Shown: positions 51,843 to 61,300, numbered from the stretch's first letter. The stretch: 64,000 bases of DNA from Hellea sp965224755 (GCA_965224755.1 OZ245061.1:682001-746000), one strand, 5' to 3'. The notes: generated from the letters alone by a model not told the origin. Translations and numbers: made by a program.

Positions 51843-54029
51843 ATGTCTATAGAACGTAAAAATCCAAAGCTGGGCTTGCGCCTAGCCACTGTCTCGGTCT
51901 CTGCCATGCTGGCATTAGGTATGAGTAGCGCAGCTTGGGGGCAAGCGAGTATTCTTGATTATCAGGGCGGCGAATTTGCCGATAGCGCGAACGCACAGGC
52001 GCCTGCTGATGATAGTGTTAGTGCGCCGCCAAATGTTTTTCCGTTTTGTGATGATTCTACAGGTAATCTACAATGCGGTACAGGCGCTGTTGCTTCTGGC
52101 GCTGATTCTTCTGCTTTTGGTACAAATGCGGATGCCACAGGCGGCATACAAGGCACAGCCGTGGGTACGCGCGCCAATGCAACAGGTAACTTTGCTACTG
52201 CTGTAGGCGTTGATTCTATTGCGACAGGTCAATCAGGCACGGCCTTCGGGGTTCAAGCAAACTCTGCGGGGGCTTTCTCAACCGCAATCGGCGTTGTATC
52301 CGTCGCCGCAAATTTCGGCGATGTGGCCTTGGGTAATACTGCTACCGCTATTGGCGGCCTCTCAACGGCCCTCGGAACTGTCGCATTAGCACAAGGTGCT
52401 AATGCCATTGCCGTTGGCGCATTTAACAACGCGCAGGGGGCTAATTCTATCGTCATTGGCACCAATCTTGGCAGCGCAACAGGGGCTAATGCCATCGGGG
52501 CTAATTCTATTGTCGTTGGCACCGAGGCAGCGGCTTTAGGCGCAAACCAAACCGTGTCCGGTACATTTGCGGTGGCCAGCGCGGCTGCGACAGGTGCCAC
52601 GCTTTATGGCTTCCAAACCAATGCTGCCGGCGTGAACGGTACGGCTCTCGGTAATAACGCAACCGCAGACGGCGCGCAGTCAACGGCTGTAGGCGTCTCG
52701 GCTGTGGCTTTGGGTAATGACGGCGTTGCCGTTGGCAATAATGCCCGTGTCGATGTGGCCGGTATTGGCGGCATCGCTGTCGGTCGTGACAGCGTCTCCG
52801 GCGCCTCCGGGGCCGTGGCTGTGGGCCGCTTGGCCAGTGCCATGGGTATCCAATCTCTGGCTCTGGGCTATAGTTCCAGCGCGACAGGGTTTGTCGCCTC
52901 CGCCGTGGGTCCAAATGCGACAGCAGAAGGCGCGCAATCCGCCGCCTTTGGTGTGTCAGCTCAGGCCTATTCAAATGATGCCATTGCCATAGGTAATGGC
53001 GCGGTTGTCGGCGTTGCCGGTGATGCTACGAGTGCAGTTGCCGGTATTGCGATTGGCCGCGGCGCTATGGCTATGGACGGATCCTCCGTGGCTCTGGGCC
53101 GCGCGGCTATGGCGGGTCATTTTGGCTCCGTCGCTTTAGGCGCTAATTCTGCCACGACTATGAATAATCAAATCATGCTCGGTACGGCGGCGCATACGAT
53201 TACAGCGCCTAATCTGGCGGACGGCGCAGCTAACAGTGTCATCACATCCGATGCTGCCGGTAATCTTAGTTCTGATGGCGGGGCTATGGATGCGCGTATC
53301 ACAGCGAATACGGCAACCGGCGCGACTAATGCCGGTAATATCGCGACCAATACCGGTGATATCGCCACTAATGCCGGTGATATCGCCACTAATGCCGGTA
53401 ATATTGCCACGAATACCGGTAATATTGCGACCAATACCGGTAATATCGCCACAAATACTGGTGATATCGCAACCAATGTGACCAATATCGCAACTAATGC
53501 GACTGGTATCGCGACTAACGTGACAGCTATTGCGGCCGTTGGAGCCGCGTCAGCAACCAATGCGGCTGGCATTGCCACTAATGTGACAGCCATTGCGACT
53601 AATGGCACAGCCATTATAACTAATGCGATCGGTATTGCGACTAATGGCACAGCTATTGCCGCGAATTCCGCCAATATTACAGCGAACTCGGCTTCGATTG
53701 CGCTAAATACGGCAGGTATTGCGACAAACCTTACGGCTATCGGTGTGAATGCGGCGGGTGTTTCGCTCAACGCAGCGGCGATTGGCGAAATGCGCGAAGG
53801 TCTTGCGGCTGTAGCGGCTATCCCGGATCTCTATCTAAATGCACACGAGACATGGTCAGTCGCCGGCGGTATCGCAGGTTATGATGATGGCTTCGGCAGC
53901 ACAGAAATAGGCTTTGGCGGCGGTGTGCAGTTCCGCGGCAGCACGTCTGACAACTGGTCACTTGGTCTTGCTGGGTCCGTTTCAGGCGGCACTTACTCTG
54001 TTCGTCTACAAGGCCGCATCGGCGGTTAA
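51843..54029 (+). CDS. Trimeric autotransporter adhesin, YadA type
   Basis: A 728-residue secreted adhesin of type Vc. Signal peptide: basic MSIERKNPKLGLRL, hydrophobic core, cleavage near AWGQA. Residues about 60-480 are head repeats (SxAxG / ATAxG pattern, e.g. ANATGNFATAVGVDSIATG). Residues 495-648 are a stalk of 22 continuous heptads (xNxxxIA). The YadA anchor (about 655-728) starts with AVAAIPDLYLNAHETWSVAGG and forms the membrane barrel, ending RIGG rather than the usual aromatic residue. The start is ATG 51843 because GGAGGG 4 bases upstream lies inside an earlier open ATG at 51831. It ends at a good terminator. Confidence 0.9.
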   Translation: MSIERKNPKLGLRLATVSVSAMLALGMSSAAWGQASILDYQGGEFADSANAQAPADDSVSAPPNVFPFCDDSTGNLQCGTGAVASGADSSAFGTNADATGGIQGTAVGTRANATGNFATAVGVDSIATGQSGTAFGVQANSAGAFSTAIGVVSVAANFGDVALGNTATAIGGLSTALGTVALAQGANAIAVGAFNNAQGANSIVIGTNLGSATGANAIGANSIVVGTEAAALGANQTVSGTFAVASAAATGATLYGFQTNAAGVNGTALGNNATADGAQSTAVGVSAVALGNDGVAVGNNARVDVAGIGGIAVGRDSVSGASGAVAVGRLASAMGIQSLALGYSSSATGFVASAVGPNATAEGAQSAAFGVSAQAYSNDAIAIGNGAVVGVAGDATSAVAGIAIGRGAMAMDGSSVALGRAAMAGHFGSVALGANSATTMNNQIMLGTAAHTITAPNLADGAANSVITSDAAGNLSSDGGAMDARITANTATGATNAGNIATNTGDIATNAGDIATNAGNIATNTGNIATNTGNIATNTGDIATNVTNIATNATGIATNVTAIAAVGAASATNAAGIATNVTAIATNGTAIITNAIGIATNGTAIAANSANITANSASIALNTAGIATNLTAIGVNAAGVSLNAAAIGEMREGLAAVAAIPDLYLNAHETWSVAGGIAGYDDGFGSTEIGFGGGVQFRGSTSDNWSLGLAGSVSGGTYSVRLQGRIGG
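53325..53786 (+). repeat. 21-bp tandem repeats coding 22 heptads
   Basis: Twenty-two consecutive 21-base units within the adhesin gene, coding TNxGxIA-type heptads. The first seven are nearly identical in DNA and later ones diverge. Such arrays change length by slippage or recombination, which would alter stalk length in frame. Confidence 0.88.
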
Positions 54030-54080
54030 TCGCAGGCTTACAGCTATTCCAAAGCGGCACATCGCCGCTTACCAGAATTG

Positions 54081-54111
54081 AAAAACCCCGTCTTTCAAGG
54101 CGGGTTTTTTT
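54081..54111 (+). terminator. Rho-independent terminator after adhesin gene
   Basis: Hairpin CCCCGTCTT / AAGGCGGG (one bulged C, one G-T pair) with five A before and seven T after (54105-54111), 50 bases past the adhesin stop. Confidence 0.85.
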
Positions 54112-54370
54112 ATGAGATATCTTCAGAGGTTTTATGAGCGATATTGCGGTAATGTCTAAAATATGAACAAATTGTGATGTGTTATAGCTCTTATATTAAG
54201 ACGATATTTATGGTATATGTGGGAATGAGTTGTAAAGGGGCTTCTGATTTTTAGGGTATCGTACAAGAATTGCCCGAATATGGTCAAATATGAAGAACTA
54301 TGGTAGGCTTAAATAACCAACGGGCACTTTGGGTTAAAAGAGTGTGGGTTTAAAAGAGTAGGGAATGAGT
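54112..54370. other. AT-rich leader of the protease gene
   Basis: Very AT-rich sequence without a gene. The element GGGTTAAAAGAGT (54331-54343) recurs as GGGTTTAAAAGAGT (54346-54359) just before the start, a possible regulator site. GTAGGGA precedes the ATG at 54371. Confidence 0.45.
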
Positions 54371-57300
54371 ATGAGATTTTCATATAATGTGAGTCATTTG
54401 GACGGAGTGTCATTTGAGAATCTGGATAGTGAATTTTATTTTTCTGCTGACCTCTTCTCTGATTCCTTCTTCCCCCAATCTCTTTTGCCAGGTATCTCCA
54501 TTCGAGATACCGGCGTCACCGAATGGCTTGATTTCGAAACTTTTTCACCCAATGATATTTTTGATGATGGGAAGTTTGATCTGATTAAAGATGATGGCGG
54601 CGCATTATTTGGGTCGGATGCGGGCGATACTATTCCGGGCGATATCACAACGACAGAAGTTATCTTGGTTGGCGGCCGGGGATCGGGCGTGCGCAATAGC
54701 GGTACGGATACGGACTGGTTCCGAATTGATCTTGTGGCGGGACAAGAATATACATTCTTCATGCTCCGCGATGCTGTTGGAGGCGCGGATCCTCATGGCG
54801 ATCCTTGGTTGCGCGTGTTCTCGCCCGATGGGCTGACAGAGCTAGCCAGTAATGACGACACCCCGAGCGGGGGGCAGAACTCCCGTATCACCTTTACGGC
54901 GACGACAACCGATACCTATTTTCTCGAAGCCAGCGGTTGGACTACTCAATCGGGCGGATACACAATTTATGCCGAAGAAAGTAACACGCGGGCTGATTTT
55001 ACGACGAGCGAGATCGCCTTCTTCCTGACCGATCAGTTCAGCCTCCGGGCTTATTGGGATCAAGCCACGATTACCTATAATATGAACGCTATTCCGGACG
55101 GAACGGGGGGGACGGATGATGTGCAAAACCTCATCGTTTTGGCACTTCAAGCTTGGGCTGAGGTTACAGGGTTGAATTTTGTAGAAACCTCGGGTACCGG
55201 CGATATTACCTTTATTAATGACCAAAGTGGTGCCTATTCTTCGAGCAGTTATGGCACAAATTCTGCGGGTGATCGGATCATCACAAGCTCGACTATCAAT
55301 GTCAGTCAAACCCAGTGGATAGATACTTATGGTGATGATGTTAATAGCTATTCTTACCAGACCTATCTGCACGAAATTGGCCATACGATTGGTCTTGGCC
55401 ATGGCGGTCCGTATAATGGCAATTCGACTTACGGTACCGACAATGTCTATCTACAAGATACGTGGAACCATACGGTTATGTCCTATCATAGTCAGTCCGA
55501 AGCTGGGACGGGCACAAACCGCCTTGTTCTGGGTCTGCAAGTGGCTGATCTTCTGGCCATTCATGATCTTTATGGCGCTGCAGCCACGACACGGGGCGGG
55601 AACACGGTTTACGGATTTAACACCACCGAAACCGGCTCGATTTACGATTTTGCCATGTGGAATAGCCAAGGCATACGTCCGCCATCATTTGCCATTTACG
55701 ATACTGGAGGCATAGATACGCTCGATGTTTCGGGTTATGCCTCCGATCAAATTATTAATCTGACCGCGAGCGGCGACTTTTTGGTCTATTCTTCTATTGG
55801 TGTTCAGTCAGGGGTCAATCCGCTTATCAATCTACTGACCATTGCTGTTGGAACTGTCATCGAAAATGCCATCGGGGGCTCAGGGGATGACACGATCACA
55901 GGTAATGATGCGAATAATGACCTCACCGGCGGTATTGGGGATGACATTCTCAATGGCGGGGCGGGGGTTGATTATGCTGTTTTCAGCGGTGTTTTAGCTA
56001 ATTATACGGTTACGGATATTGGGGGCGGTGTTTACACGGTGACGGATAATGTCGGGACGGACGGTGTTGATACGTTGAGCTTCATCGAGTTTTTACGGTT
56101 TGCGGATGGTGATTTTGACATCACGACTCTGGCGCCTGCTGGCGGGCCGGTCTTCACGGAAGGTGATGATACGGAAAACGGCACGTCGGGTGATGATGTG
56201 CTGGATGCCTTGGGGGGTATAGATATTGTTCATGGCCTTGGCGGCAATGATACGATTTACGGCGGGGCGGGGGATGACCAGCTCTTTGGCGATGACGGTA
56301 ATGATGATTTATATGGCGGGCTCGGGGCGGATGTTTTGGACGGCGGAGCGGGCCATGACCGGGCTTATTACAGCCAGGCAGCGGCGGGTTTGCGGGCCGA
56401 TCTGTTTAATAGCGCGGCCAATACAGGCGAGGCTGCGGGGGATAGCTATAGCTCTATCGAGGCGCTTTATGGCTCGATACATAATGATATATTATCGGCC
56501 GATCACAGCGGCGTGGATTTGGTAGGCCTTGCGGGCAATGACCAGCTGATCGGGCGCAATGGCCGGGACCGGCTGTTTGGCGGCGACGGCAATGACCGCT
56601 TGGACGGAGGCCGGGGCAATGATGATCTGCACGGCAATGCCGGGATTGATACCTTTGTCATCCGCGTCGGCGCGGGTAAGGACCGGATCTTTACCTATGA
56701 GCAGGGCATTGACATTATCGAATTTGGCGGCGGGCCGGGCAGCTTCTCGGATCTGTCGATTACGATTAACGCCAGCGGCGATACGGTGATTACCCACTTT
56801 AACGGGGTGACCTCGCTTATCGGCTTTACCGGGACTTTAACGGCGGCGGATTTTGTCTTCCTGACACCACTTCCGAACCCCTCTGGCAATAATGTCACGA
56901 CCAACCTGACAGCGGGCAATGATAATGTCAGTTTTGGCATTGATAATGACACGGTTAACGGCTTGGCGGGCAATGATATTATCCGCGGCGGTATCGGCGA
57001 TGATATTCTCAATGGCGGGGACGGTAATGACCAGCTCTTTGGCGGTTTGGGGGCGGATCATCTCGACGGCGGGGCGGGGATTGACCGGGCGTCTTATACA
57101 ACGGCGAGTTCGGGGGTTACGGTGAATTTGATTAATCCTGCGCTGAATACGGGCGAGGCTGCGGGAGATACCTATAGTTCTATCGAGAATATCTTTGGCA
57201 CAATCTATGATGATATCCTGATCGGGGATGCGGGAGATAATGATCTTCAGGGTCTGGGCGATGATGACCAGCTTATCGGCGCGGACGGCGATGACCGTCT

Positions 57301-57589
57301 CTTTGGCGGGGACGGTGATGACCGCTTGACCGGCGGGCGAGGCGATGATGATTTGTTTGGCGGGGCGGGGTCTGATACTTTTGTCTTTGGCGCGAATAGC
57401 GGCACGGACCGTATCTTTGGCTTTGAGGACGGGCTTGATATTATCCAGTTCCAATCAGGCCCGACGCAATTTAGCGACCTGACGATCACCTTTGACGGCG
57501 CTGACAGCCTGATTACTTGGACCAACCGCAGTATCGAGCTTATCGGCTTTGACGCCACAGCTCTAACAGACGCGGACTTCTTGTTCTAG
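54371..57589 (+). CDS. Secreted M10-type metalloprotease with RTX repeats
   Basis: A 1072-residue calcium-binding exoprotease of the serralysin-like group. No Sec signal, as expected for type I secretion. Order: N-terminal about 90 residues of unknown fold; PPC (pre-peptidase C-terminal) domain about 95-205 (TDWFRIDLVAGQEYTFFML); zinc metalloprotease 210-440 with HEIGHTIGLGH near 334 and Met-turn VMSYHSQ near 378; RTX array near 505-530; then two copies of a 242-residue RTX module. The C-terminal DADFLF fits a type I signal. ATG 54371 is preferred over 54365 since GTAGGGA then stands 7 bases away. No HlyD or TolC gene is nearby. PPC in front of the protease domain is unusual for classical serralysins. 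Confidence 0.9.
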   Translation: MRFSYNVSHLDGVSFENLDSEFYFSADLFSDSFFPQSLLPGISIRDTGVTEWLDFETFSPNDIFDDGKFDLIKDDGGALFGSDAGDTIPGDITTTEVILVGGRGSGVRNSGTDTDWFRIDLVAGQEYTFFMLRDAVGGADPHGDPWLRVFSPDGLTELASNDDTPSGGQNSRITFTATTTDTYFLEASGWTTQSGGYTIYAEESNTRADFTTSEIAFFLTDQFSLRAYWDQATITYNMNAIPDGTGGTDDVQNLIVLALQAWAEVTGLNFVETSGTGDITFINDQSGAYSSSSYGTNSAGDRIITSSTINVSQTQWIDTYGDDVNSYSYQTYLHEIGHTIGLGHGGPYNGNSTYGTDNVYLQDTWNHTVMSYHSQSEAGTGTNRLVLGLQVADLLAIHDLYGAAATTRGGNTVYGFNTTETGSIYDFAMWNSQGIRPPSFAIYDTGGIDTLDVSGYASDQIINLTASGDFLVYSSIGVQSGVNPLINLLTIAVGTVIENAIGGSGDDTITGNDANNDLTGGIGDDILNGGAGVDYAVFSGVLANYTVTDIGGGVYTVTDNVGTDGVDTLSFIEFLRFADGDFDITTLAPAGGPVFTEGDDTENGTSGDDVLDALGGIDIVHGLGGNDTIYGGAGDDQLFGDDGNDDLYGGLGADVLDGGAGHDRAYYSQAAAGLRADLFNSAANTGEAAGDSYSSIEALYGSIHNDILSADHSGVDLVGLAGNDQLIGRNGRDRLFGGDGNDRLDGGRGNDDLHGNAGIDTFVIRVGAGKDRIFTYEQGIDIIEFGGGPGSFSDLSITINASGDTVITHFNGVTSLIGFTGTLTAADFVFLTPLPNPSGNNVTTNLTAGNDNVSFGIDNDTVNGLAGNDIIRGGIGDDILNGGDGNDQLFGGLGADHLDGGAGIDRASYTTASSGVTVNLINPALNTGEAAGDTYSSIENIFGTIYDDILIGDAGDNDLQGLGDDDQLIGADGDDRLFGGDGDDRLTGGRGDDDLFGGAGSDTFVFGANSGTDRIFGFEDGLDIIQFQSGPTQFSDLTITFDGADSLITWTNRSIELIGFDATALTDADFLF
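56222..57586 (+). repeat. Duplicated 726-bp RTX module
   Basis: The sequence coding GEAAGD(S/T)YSSIE occurs at about 56426 and again 726 bases later (57152). It is flanked on both sides by matching GGxGxDxLxGG runs and by a closing beta domain (DRIFTYEQGIDIIEF / DRIFGFEDGLDIIQF). So the C-terminal third is an in-frame duplication of one module. Confidence 0.85.
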
Positions 57590-57615
57590 CAGATCATAAT
57601 ATTTCCTTATTTTTG

Positions 57616-57655
57616 GGCGCTAAAATATGGCGGAATATAGCCGTGTTTTAGCGCC
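57616..57655. terminator. Dyad after protease gene, possible terminator
   Basis: GGCGCTAAAA (57616-57625) and TTTTAGCGCC (57646-57655) pair perfectly around 20 bases, 27 bases past the protease stop. The T-run is on the wrong side for the plus strand, so its role in termination is unsure. Confidence 0.5.
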
Positions 57656-57828
57656 AACTCCGTATTTCCGGTATGCGCTGCGGGACATATGATCCAATCT
57701 ATAGATAACGTATATATTAAAATTCTGTAGGAGACCGTTTTTATGGATATAGAAAGCTATGAAGCTGGATAAAATACGTATAAGGACTTGACAACTGGGC
57801 CGTTAATTTAACGTTAGAGTAGTAAGTT

Positions 57829-59493
57829 ATGGTGAAAGACCTCCTCCGATTACTACGATTCGGTTCAACCTTCGGCGCCATATCTATTTTCATTTTGAGT
57901 TTTCTCGCTGCCCTGTCCGAGATTACGGCCTTTGTTTTGATGGCCATATTTGTTCGCCTTATCGAAAAGGGTACTCTGCGCGATTTTTTTGGTCTTGTGA
58001 TTGAATATTCTCATGAAATGCTCATGAAAATTGCAATCGCAATTCCGACAGGGCTAGGCATCGCCGTTATTTTAAACCTCATTACGACTATCTTGATTAC
58101 ACGAGAGGGCCGCATATATTTCGAACGTTTGGCGGAAGGCGTGCTCGATGAAGCCCGTAAAAAACTGGCTGCTGGAGCGGATGTTTCGATGGTCGATGTC
58201 AACGGAACGCTGAAATATGACTCTCGCTATGCGGGAGTCAGCTATATGCATTTGTTGCGGTTGATTTACCCGGTTGTGCTGACAATCGGTATATTATCTT
58301 TTGCCTTTGCCATTGAGAAAAACTTGACGCTGATCGTGTTTTTCTGTGTTCTGGCAGTCTTTCCCTTTCATTTCAAATTGATGAAATGGGGTAATATGAC
58401 GGCGATTCGGATTCGCGAAGGGGCGGTGCAGCGCGGCGAAACCGTGGATCATTTCACCTCACTGATCTATCAGCACCCAAACCCGGATGCACTGGCTGAT
58501 TTTGACAGTAGAGATTTGTCCCGCTCTAGCGGCAATAAGAAATATATGGATGCCTATGTGGATCGGCAGCGTCTGGGTGGATTCAGTAATGCGATTAGTG
58601 ATGTTTCGATAATTGCCGCTGTGATTATCATTTCTCTTGTCCTCGTCTTTCGCGGCACAGCCGAGGGCTTCGCACTCTCCAATCTGATTATTGGATTGAT
58701 CGTCTTTAGGTTTTTGGTGCGCAATACTCGCACGGTCGTGCAATCGGTAACGACCATAGTCGCGTTGCAACCCTTCTTTATACGGGTCTATAAGATTTTT
58801 GATATGAATAGCCACAGCGCGGCGCCGGCGATTATAGGTACTCTTAAAAAGAAAAACCCGCTCCGGCTGGCGGCGATTACTTTTGAACCGTTTAATCATT
58901 GGCAAGCGCAGAAAATGATACGTATTTTAAGCGGAGCGAAAACAGGGAAACCCAAACCCTACGGCGTTATTAGCAGTGGATTTCCTTTATTAAGCTCGGA
59001 TTGGCGTGCTGAGTTGGGGTTGGCGCCACAATTTGGAGTCTCTGAATTTCGCCGGCGTTATGTGGGGCTTGAGAGTAATATTTCTGAAATTAAAACTTTT
59101 ATTGAAAAAGCAGATGATGATAAAAATCATGACAGCCGCGTGGTCTGGAGCCAACTCTCTCGCCAGAGTCAATTCCTGCTCCTTAGCATGGCCTTCGCGA
59201 ACGCGAAAACGATCTTGATCGTAAACGGTGTGGATTGCCTATCTATGAATAAGGAACAACTCGAAGCTTTCATGACGGCGACTGCGCCCAATGCTTTGGT
59301 GATGCTATTTAATGCGCCTCCGCGCAATATACGCGTCTCGGATGATTTCCAATTAGGCGTGATGGTTGACGAGAATTTGAATATGCTGGGCTCTGTTGCT
59401 AATTATGCAGAATTAAAAGCACAGATTGACAGCTATAAAGTCGACACGAATAGTTCGAAATCCTATTATGAGACTGAAGTTTACGGTATTTAA
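57829..59493 (+). CDS. ABC-exporter-like protein with degenerate ATPase domain
   Basis: A 554-residue intact frame with the build of a half-ABC exporter: about five or six membrane helices in residues 1-320, then a domain that follows a nucleotide-binding domain from end to end but with the motifs lost. The Walker A position reads EPFNHWQAQKMIRILSG (no GxxGxGK[S/T]). A Q-loop-like LAPQ remains. The signature is LSRQSQ for LSGGQ, Walker B is TILIVNGVDCLS (no DE), and the switch His is replaced (MLFNAPPR). The end GVMVDENLNMLGSVANYAEL matches the usual LD-G-IVE-G-H-EL tail. ATP hydrolysis is not expected. The length is like PrtD-type exporters, and it follows an RTX protease, but no HlyD/TolC is present. 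Confidence 0.7.
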   Translation: MVKDLLRLLRFGSTFGAISIFILSFLAALSEITAFVLMAIFVRLIEKGTLRDFFGLVIEYSHEMLMKIAIAIPTGLGIAVILNLITTILITREGRIYFERLAEGVLDEARKKLAAGADVSMVDVNGTLKYDSRYAGVSYMHLLRLIYPVVLTIGILSFAFAIEKNLTLIVFFCVLAVFPFHFKLMKWGNMTAIRIREGAVQRGETVDHFTSLIYQHPNPDALADFDSRDLSRSSGNKKYMDAYVDRQRLGGFSNAISDVSIIAAVIIISLVLVFRGTAEGFALSNLIIGLIVFRFLVRNTRTVVQSVTTIVALQPFFIRVYKIFDMNSHSAAPAIIGTLKKKNPLRLAAITFEPFNHWQAQKMIRILSGAKTGKPKPYGVISSGFPLLSSDWRAELGLAPQFGVSEFRRRYVGLESNISEIKTFIEKADDDKNHDSRVVWSQLSRQSQFLLLSMAFANAKTILIVNGVDCLSMNKEQLEAFMTATAPNALVMLFNAPPRNIRVSDDFQLGVMVDENLNMLGSVANYAELKAQIDSYKVDTNSSKSYYETEVYGI

Positions 59494-59506
59494 CTGCGTA
59501 AGTGGC

Positions 59507-60418
59507 TTAAATAGAAGCTGTGGTTTCGCCTTTTTCCAACTCGCATCCGGCAATTAATATTTTTAAAGTTCGCAAGGTTTCGGACCACGGAATAACGGGC
59601 TGGCCGGTTTCTATTTGCTCAACAAATTTCAGCATCGTGCGCCGAAAGGCTCCGAAATTATTGGAAATTTGCGCATGGAAACTACCTGTCTCGCCGAGAA
59701 AATTGAGCGAGAATACGGGAGCTTTATTCCCTAGGCAGATAATAGAAAAATAAGATCCACCGACCATCTCGATAGAAAATATTTCAGCCTCCCCGAAATG
59801 GCGCGTCACACTTTTGGGCTGTAAATCTGGATAAACACCGAAGGCCGCATCAAGCATGTGAATGCCGTATTTTTCCCAGCCATTAATAACGCCGCATTGT
59901 ATGGCGCGTAGCTCGCCAATATTCGCGGCAGGATTGCCTCTTAGGACATCCAGTTCAGTTGCATATCGTAAGCCCGAGCAGGACATGAGCTTCCCGGATT
60001 TTAGATAAGGCGTAAACCAAGCCAGTTCCTCGGTATCAAGGGTCAAAGGCTTATCAATGAAGACAAACAATCCGGCTTCCAAAAAAGGTTTCGCCATGTC
60101 CATATGGGCTTGATAATCATCGCGGGCGAGAATGACGCCATCAACATGGCCTATCATATCCTGCGCCGCAGAGACGGCATGGGCAATATTTGAAGCGCGG
60201 CAGATAGAGCGGGTGATTTCAGGGTCTTGAGTCCAGACATGGCTGATCACAGCATTATCAAAGCCGATTTCGGCGGGGTCGGCCTGTTTTAAGTAATTAT
60301 AGATACCGTCCCAGCCTGACGCTTTCATACCAGCATCATCAAAGCCGTTAATTATAGCGGAGAAGGAGTAAGGATGCCCGTTGGCAGGGCTAAGACCGAT
60401 AAGACCAAGCTTAATCAC
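59507..60418 (-). CDS. Gfo/Idh/MocA family oxidoreductase
   Basis: A 303-residue NAD(P)-dependent sugar oxidoreductase of this family: N-terminal Rossmann IKLGLIGLSPANGHPYS (an unusual variant of GxGxxG), VFIDKPLTLDTEELAWF with the EKP-like conserved Lys (here DKP), then the alpha/beta substrate domain. GTG 60418 is chosen since it gives a 4-base overlap (GTGA) with the SDR stop; an upstream GTG at 60430 is possible. Together with the SDR it likely modifies a sugar. Confidence 0.75.
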   Translation of the reverse strand: MIKLGLIGLSPANGHPYSFSAIINGFDDAGMKASGWDGIYNYLKQADPAEIGFDNAVISHVWTQDPEITRSICRASNIAHAVSAAQDMIGHVDGVILARDDYQAHMDMAKPFLEAGLFVFIDKPLTLDTEELAWFTPYLKSGKLMSCSGLRYATELDVLRGNPAANIGELRAIQCGVINGWEKYGIHMLDAAFGVYPDLQPKSVTRHFGEAEIFSIEMVGGSYFSIICLGNKAPVFSLNFLGETGSFHAQISNNFGAFRRTMLKFVEQIETGQPVIPWSETLRTLKILIAGCELEKGETTASI

Positions 60419-61221
60419 CACACGGTCCACCCGCCATCGACACTGATATTTTGCCCAGTAACATAAGAGGAGGCCTCCGAGCAGAGAAACAGGGCCGCGC
60501 CTTTGATTTCATACGGTTTGCCGATCCGCCCCATCGGATTTTTTGCGCCTAGCCGTTCTATGAAAGCAGGGTTTTCTTTTTGAGTGCTTTCATAAGGAAA
60601 CGGCCCGGGGCTAATGGCATTAACACGTATGCCGTAAGGTGAGAGAAAGCTGGCCAGATAACGGTTAAACTGTACGACACCCCCTTTTGCGGCATTATAG
60701 CTGGGTGGGTTGGCGTATTTATCCCCATCATACATGCGGTAATCCGGTGCGACCAAACCATACATTGAAGCAATATTAATAATGACCCCTCGACTGGCTT
60801 TGAGCATCTCAAACGCGCCTTTAGTCATACGAAAGGGGCCGTTTAAAGAAATATTGATATCAAAAAGCCAATCTTCTTCGGAAATCGACTCCCATGTATT
60901 TTTCTTCCCAAACCCTGAGCAATTGACGAGGCCATCTAGCTTACCGATATCAGCGGTGATGTTTTTATAGAGCTGGTCAACGCTTGCTCGGTCGCCAATA
61001 TCCACACTATAGGCGTAACTTGTCACGCCATATTCAGATTCAAGCTTTGCCGCGAGGGCTTTACAATTTTCGAGGTTGCGGCTGGCAATAATAATATCTG
61101 CGCCATATTCGGCGAGGGCATGGCTGATTTGGCTGCCGAGAAGGCCAGCCCCGCCGGAGACAAGAATTGTTTTACCCGAAAGATTAAAAAGATCGCTGAG
61201 GCGGGGAGAAGATTGGGTCAT
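60415..61221 (-). CDS. Short-chain dehydrogenase/reductase
   Basis: A 268-residue classical SDR with cofactor motif ILVSGGAGLLGSQISHAL near 15, NCSGFGKKN (variant of NNAG), Ser in INIASMYGL, and catalytic SYNAAKGGVVQF (YxxxK) near 176. The C-terminus VTGQNISVDGGWTVW is typical. Homologous SDR plus Gfo/Idh pairs lie in some nonulosonate and flagellin-glycan clusters. ATG 61221; the 79-base gap to the upstream gene suggests one operon. Confidence 0.85.
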   Translation of the reverse strand: MTQSSPRLSDLFNLSGKTILVSGGAGLLGSQISHALAEYGADIIIASRNLENCKALAAKLESEYGVTSYAYSVDIGDRASVDQLYKNITADIGKLDGLVNCSGFGKKNTWESISEEDWLFDINISLNGPFRMTKGAFEMLKASRGVIINIASMYGLVAPDYRMYDGDKYANPPSYNAAKGGVVQFNRYLASFLSPYGIRVNAISPGPFPYESTQKENPAFIERLGAKNPMGRIGKPYEIKGAALFLCSEASSYVTGQNISVDGGWTVW

Positions 61222-61300
61222 AAAAATATCTGTTTGTTGGTTTTACTTGGCGACCCTTCACAAATTTCTATCCTCACGTCAAGCGGAGGATATTGTAAAA

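Noticed and set aside
53168..53770. 200-residue minus-strand frame in the adhesin stalk
   Set aside because: It is the antisense shadow of the 21-bp tandem repeats, with a monotonous Val/Ala pattern.
56837..57454. Minus-strand frame of 205 residues in the RTX region
   Set aside because: Antisense of GGxGxD repeats, giving Ile/Pro-rich repeats without sense.
57829..59493. Functional T1SS exporter for the RTX protease
   Set aside because: No Walker A Lys, Walker B Glu or signature Gly-Gly, and no HlyD/TolC genes follow.
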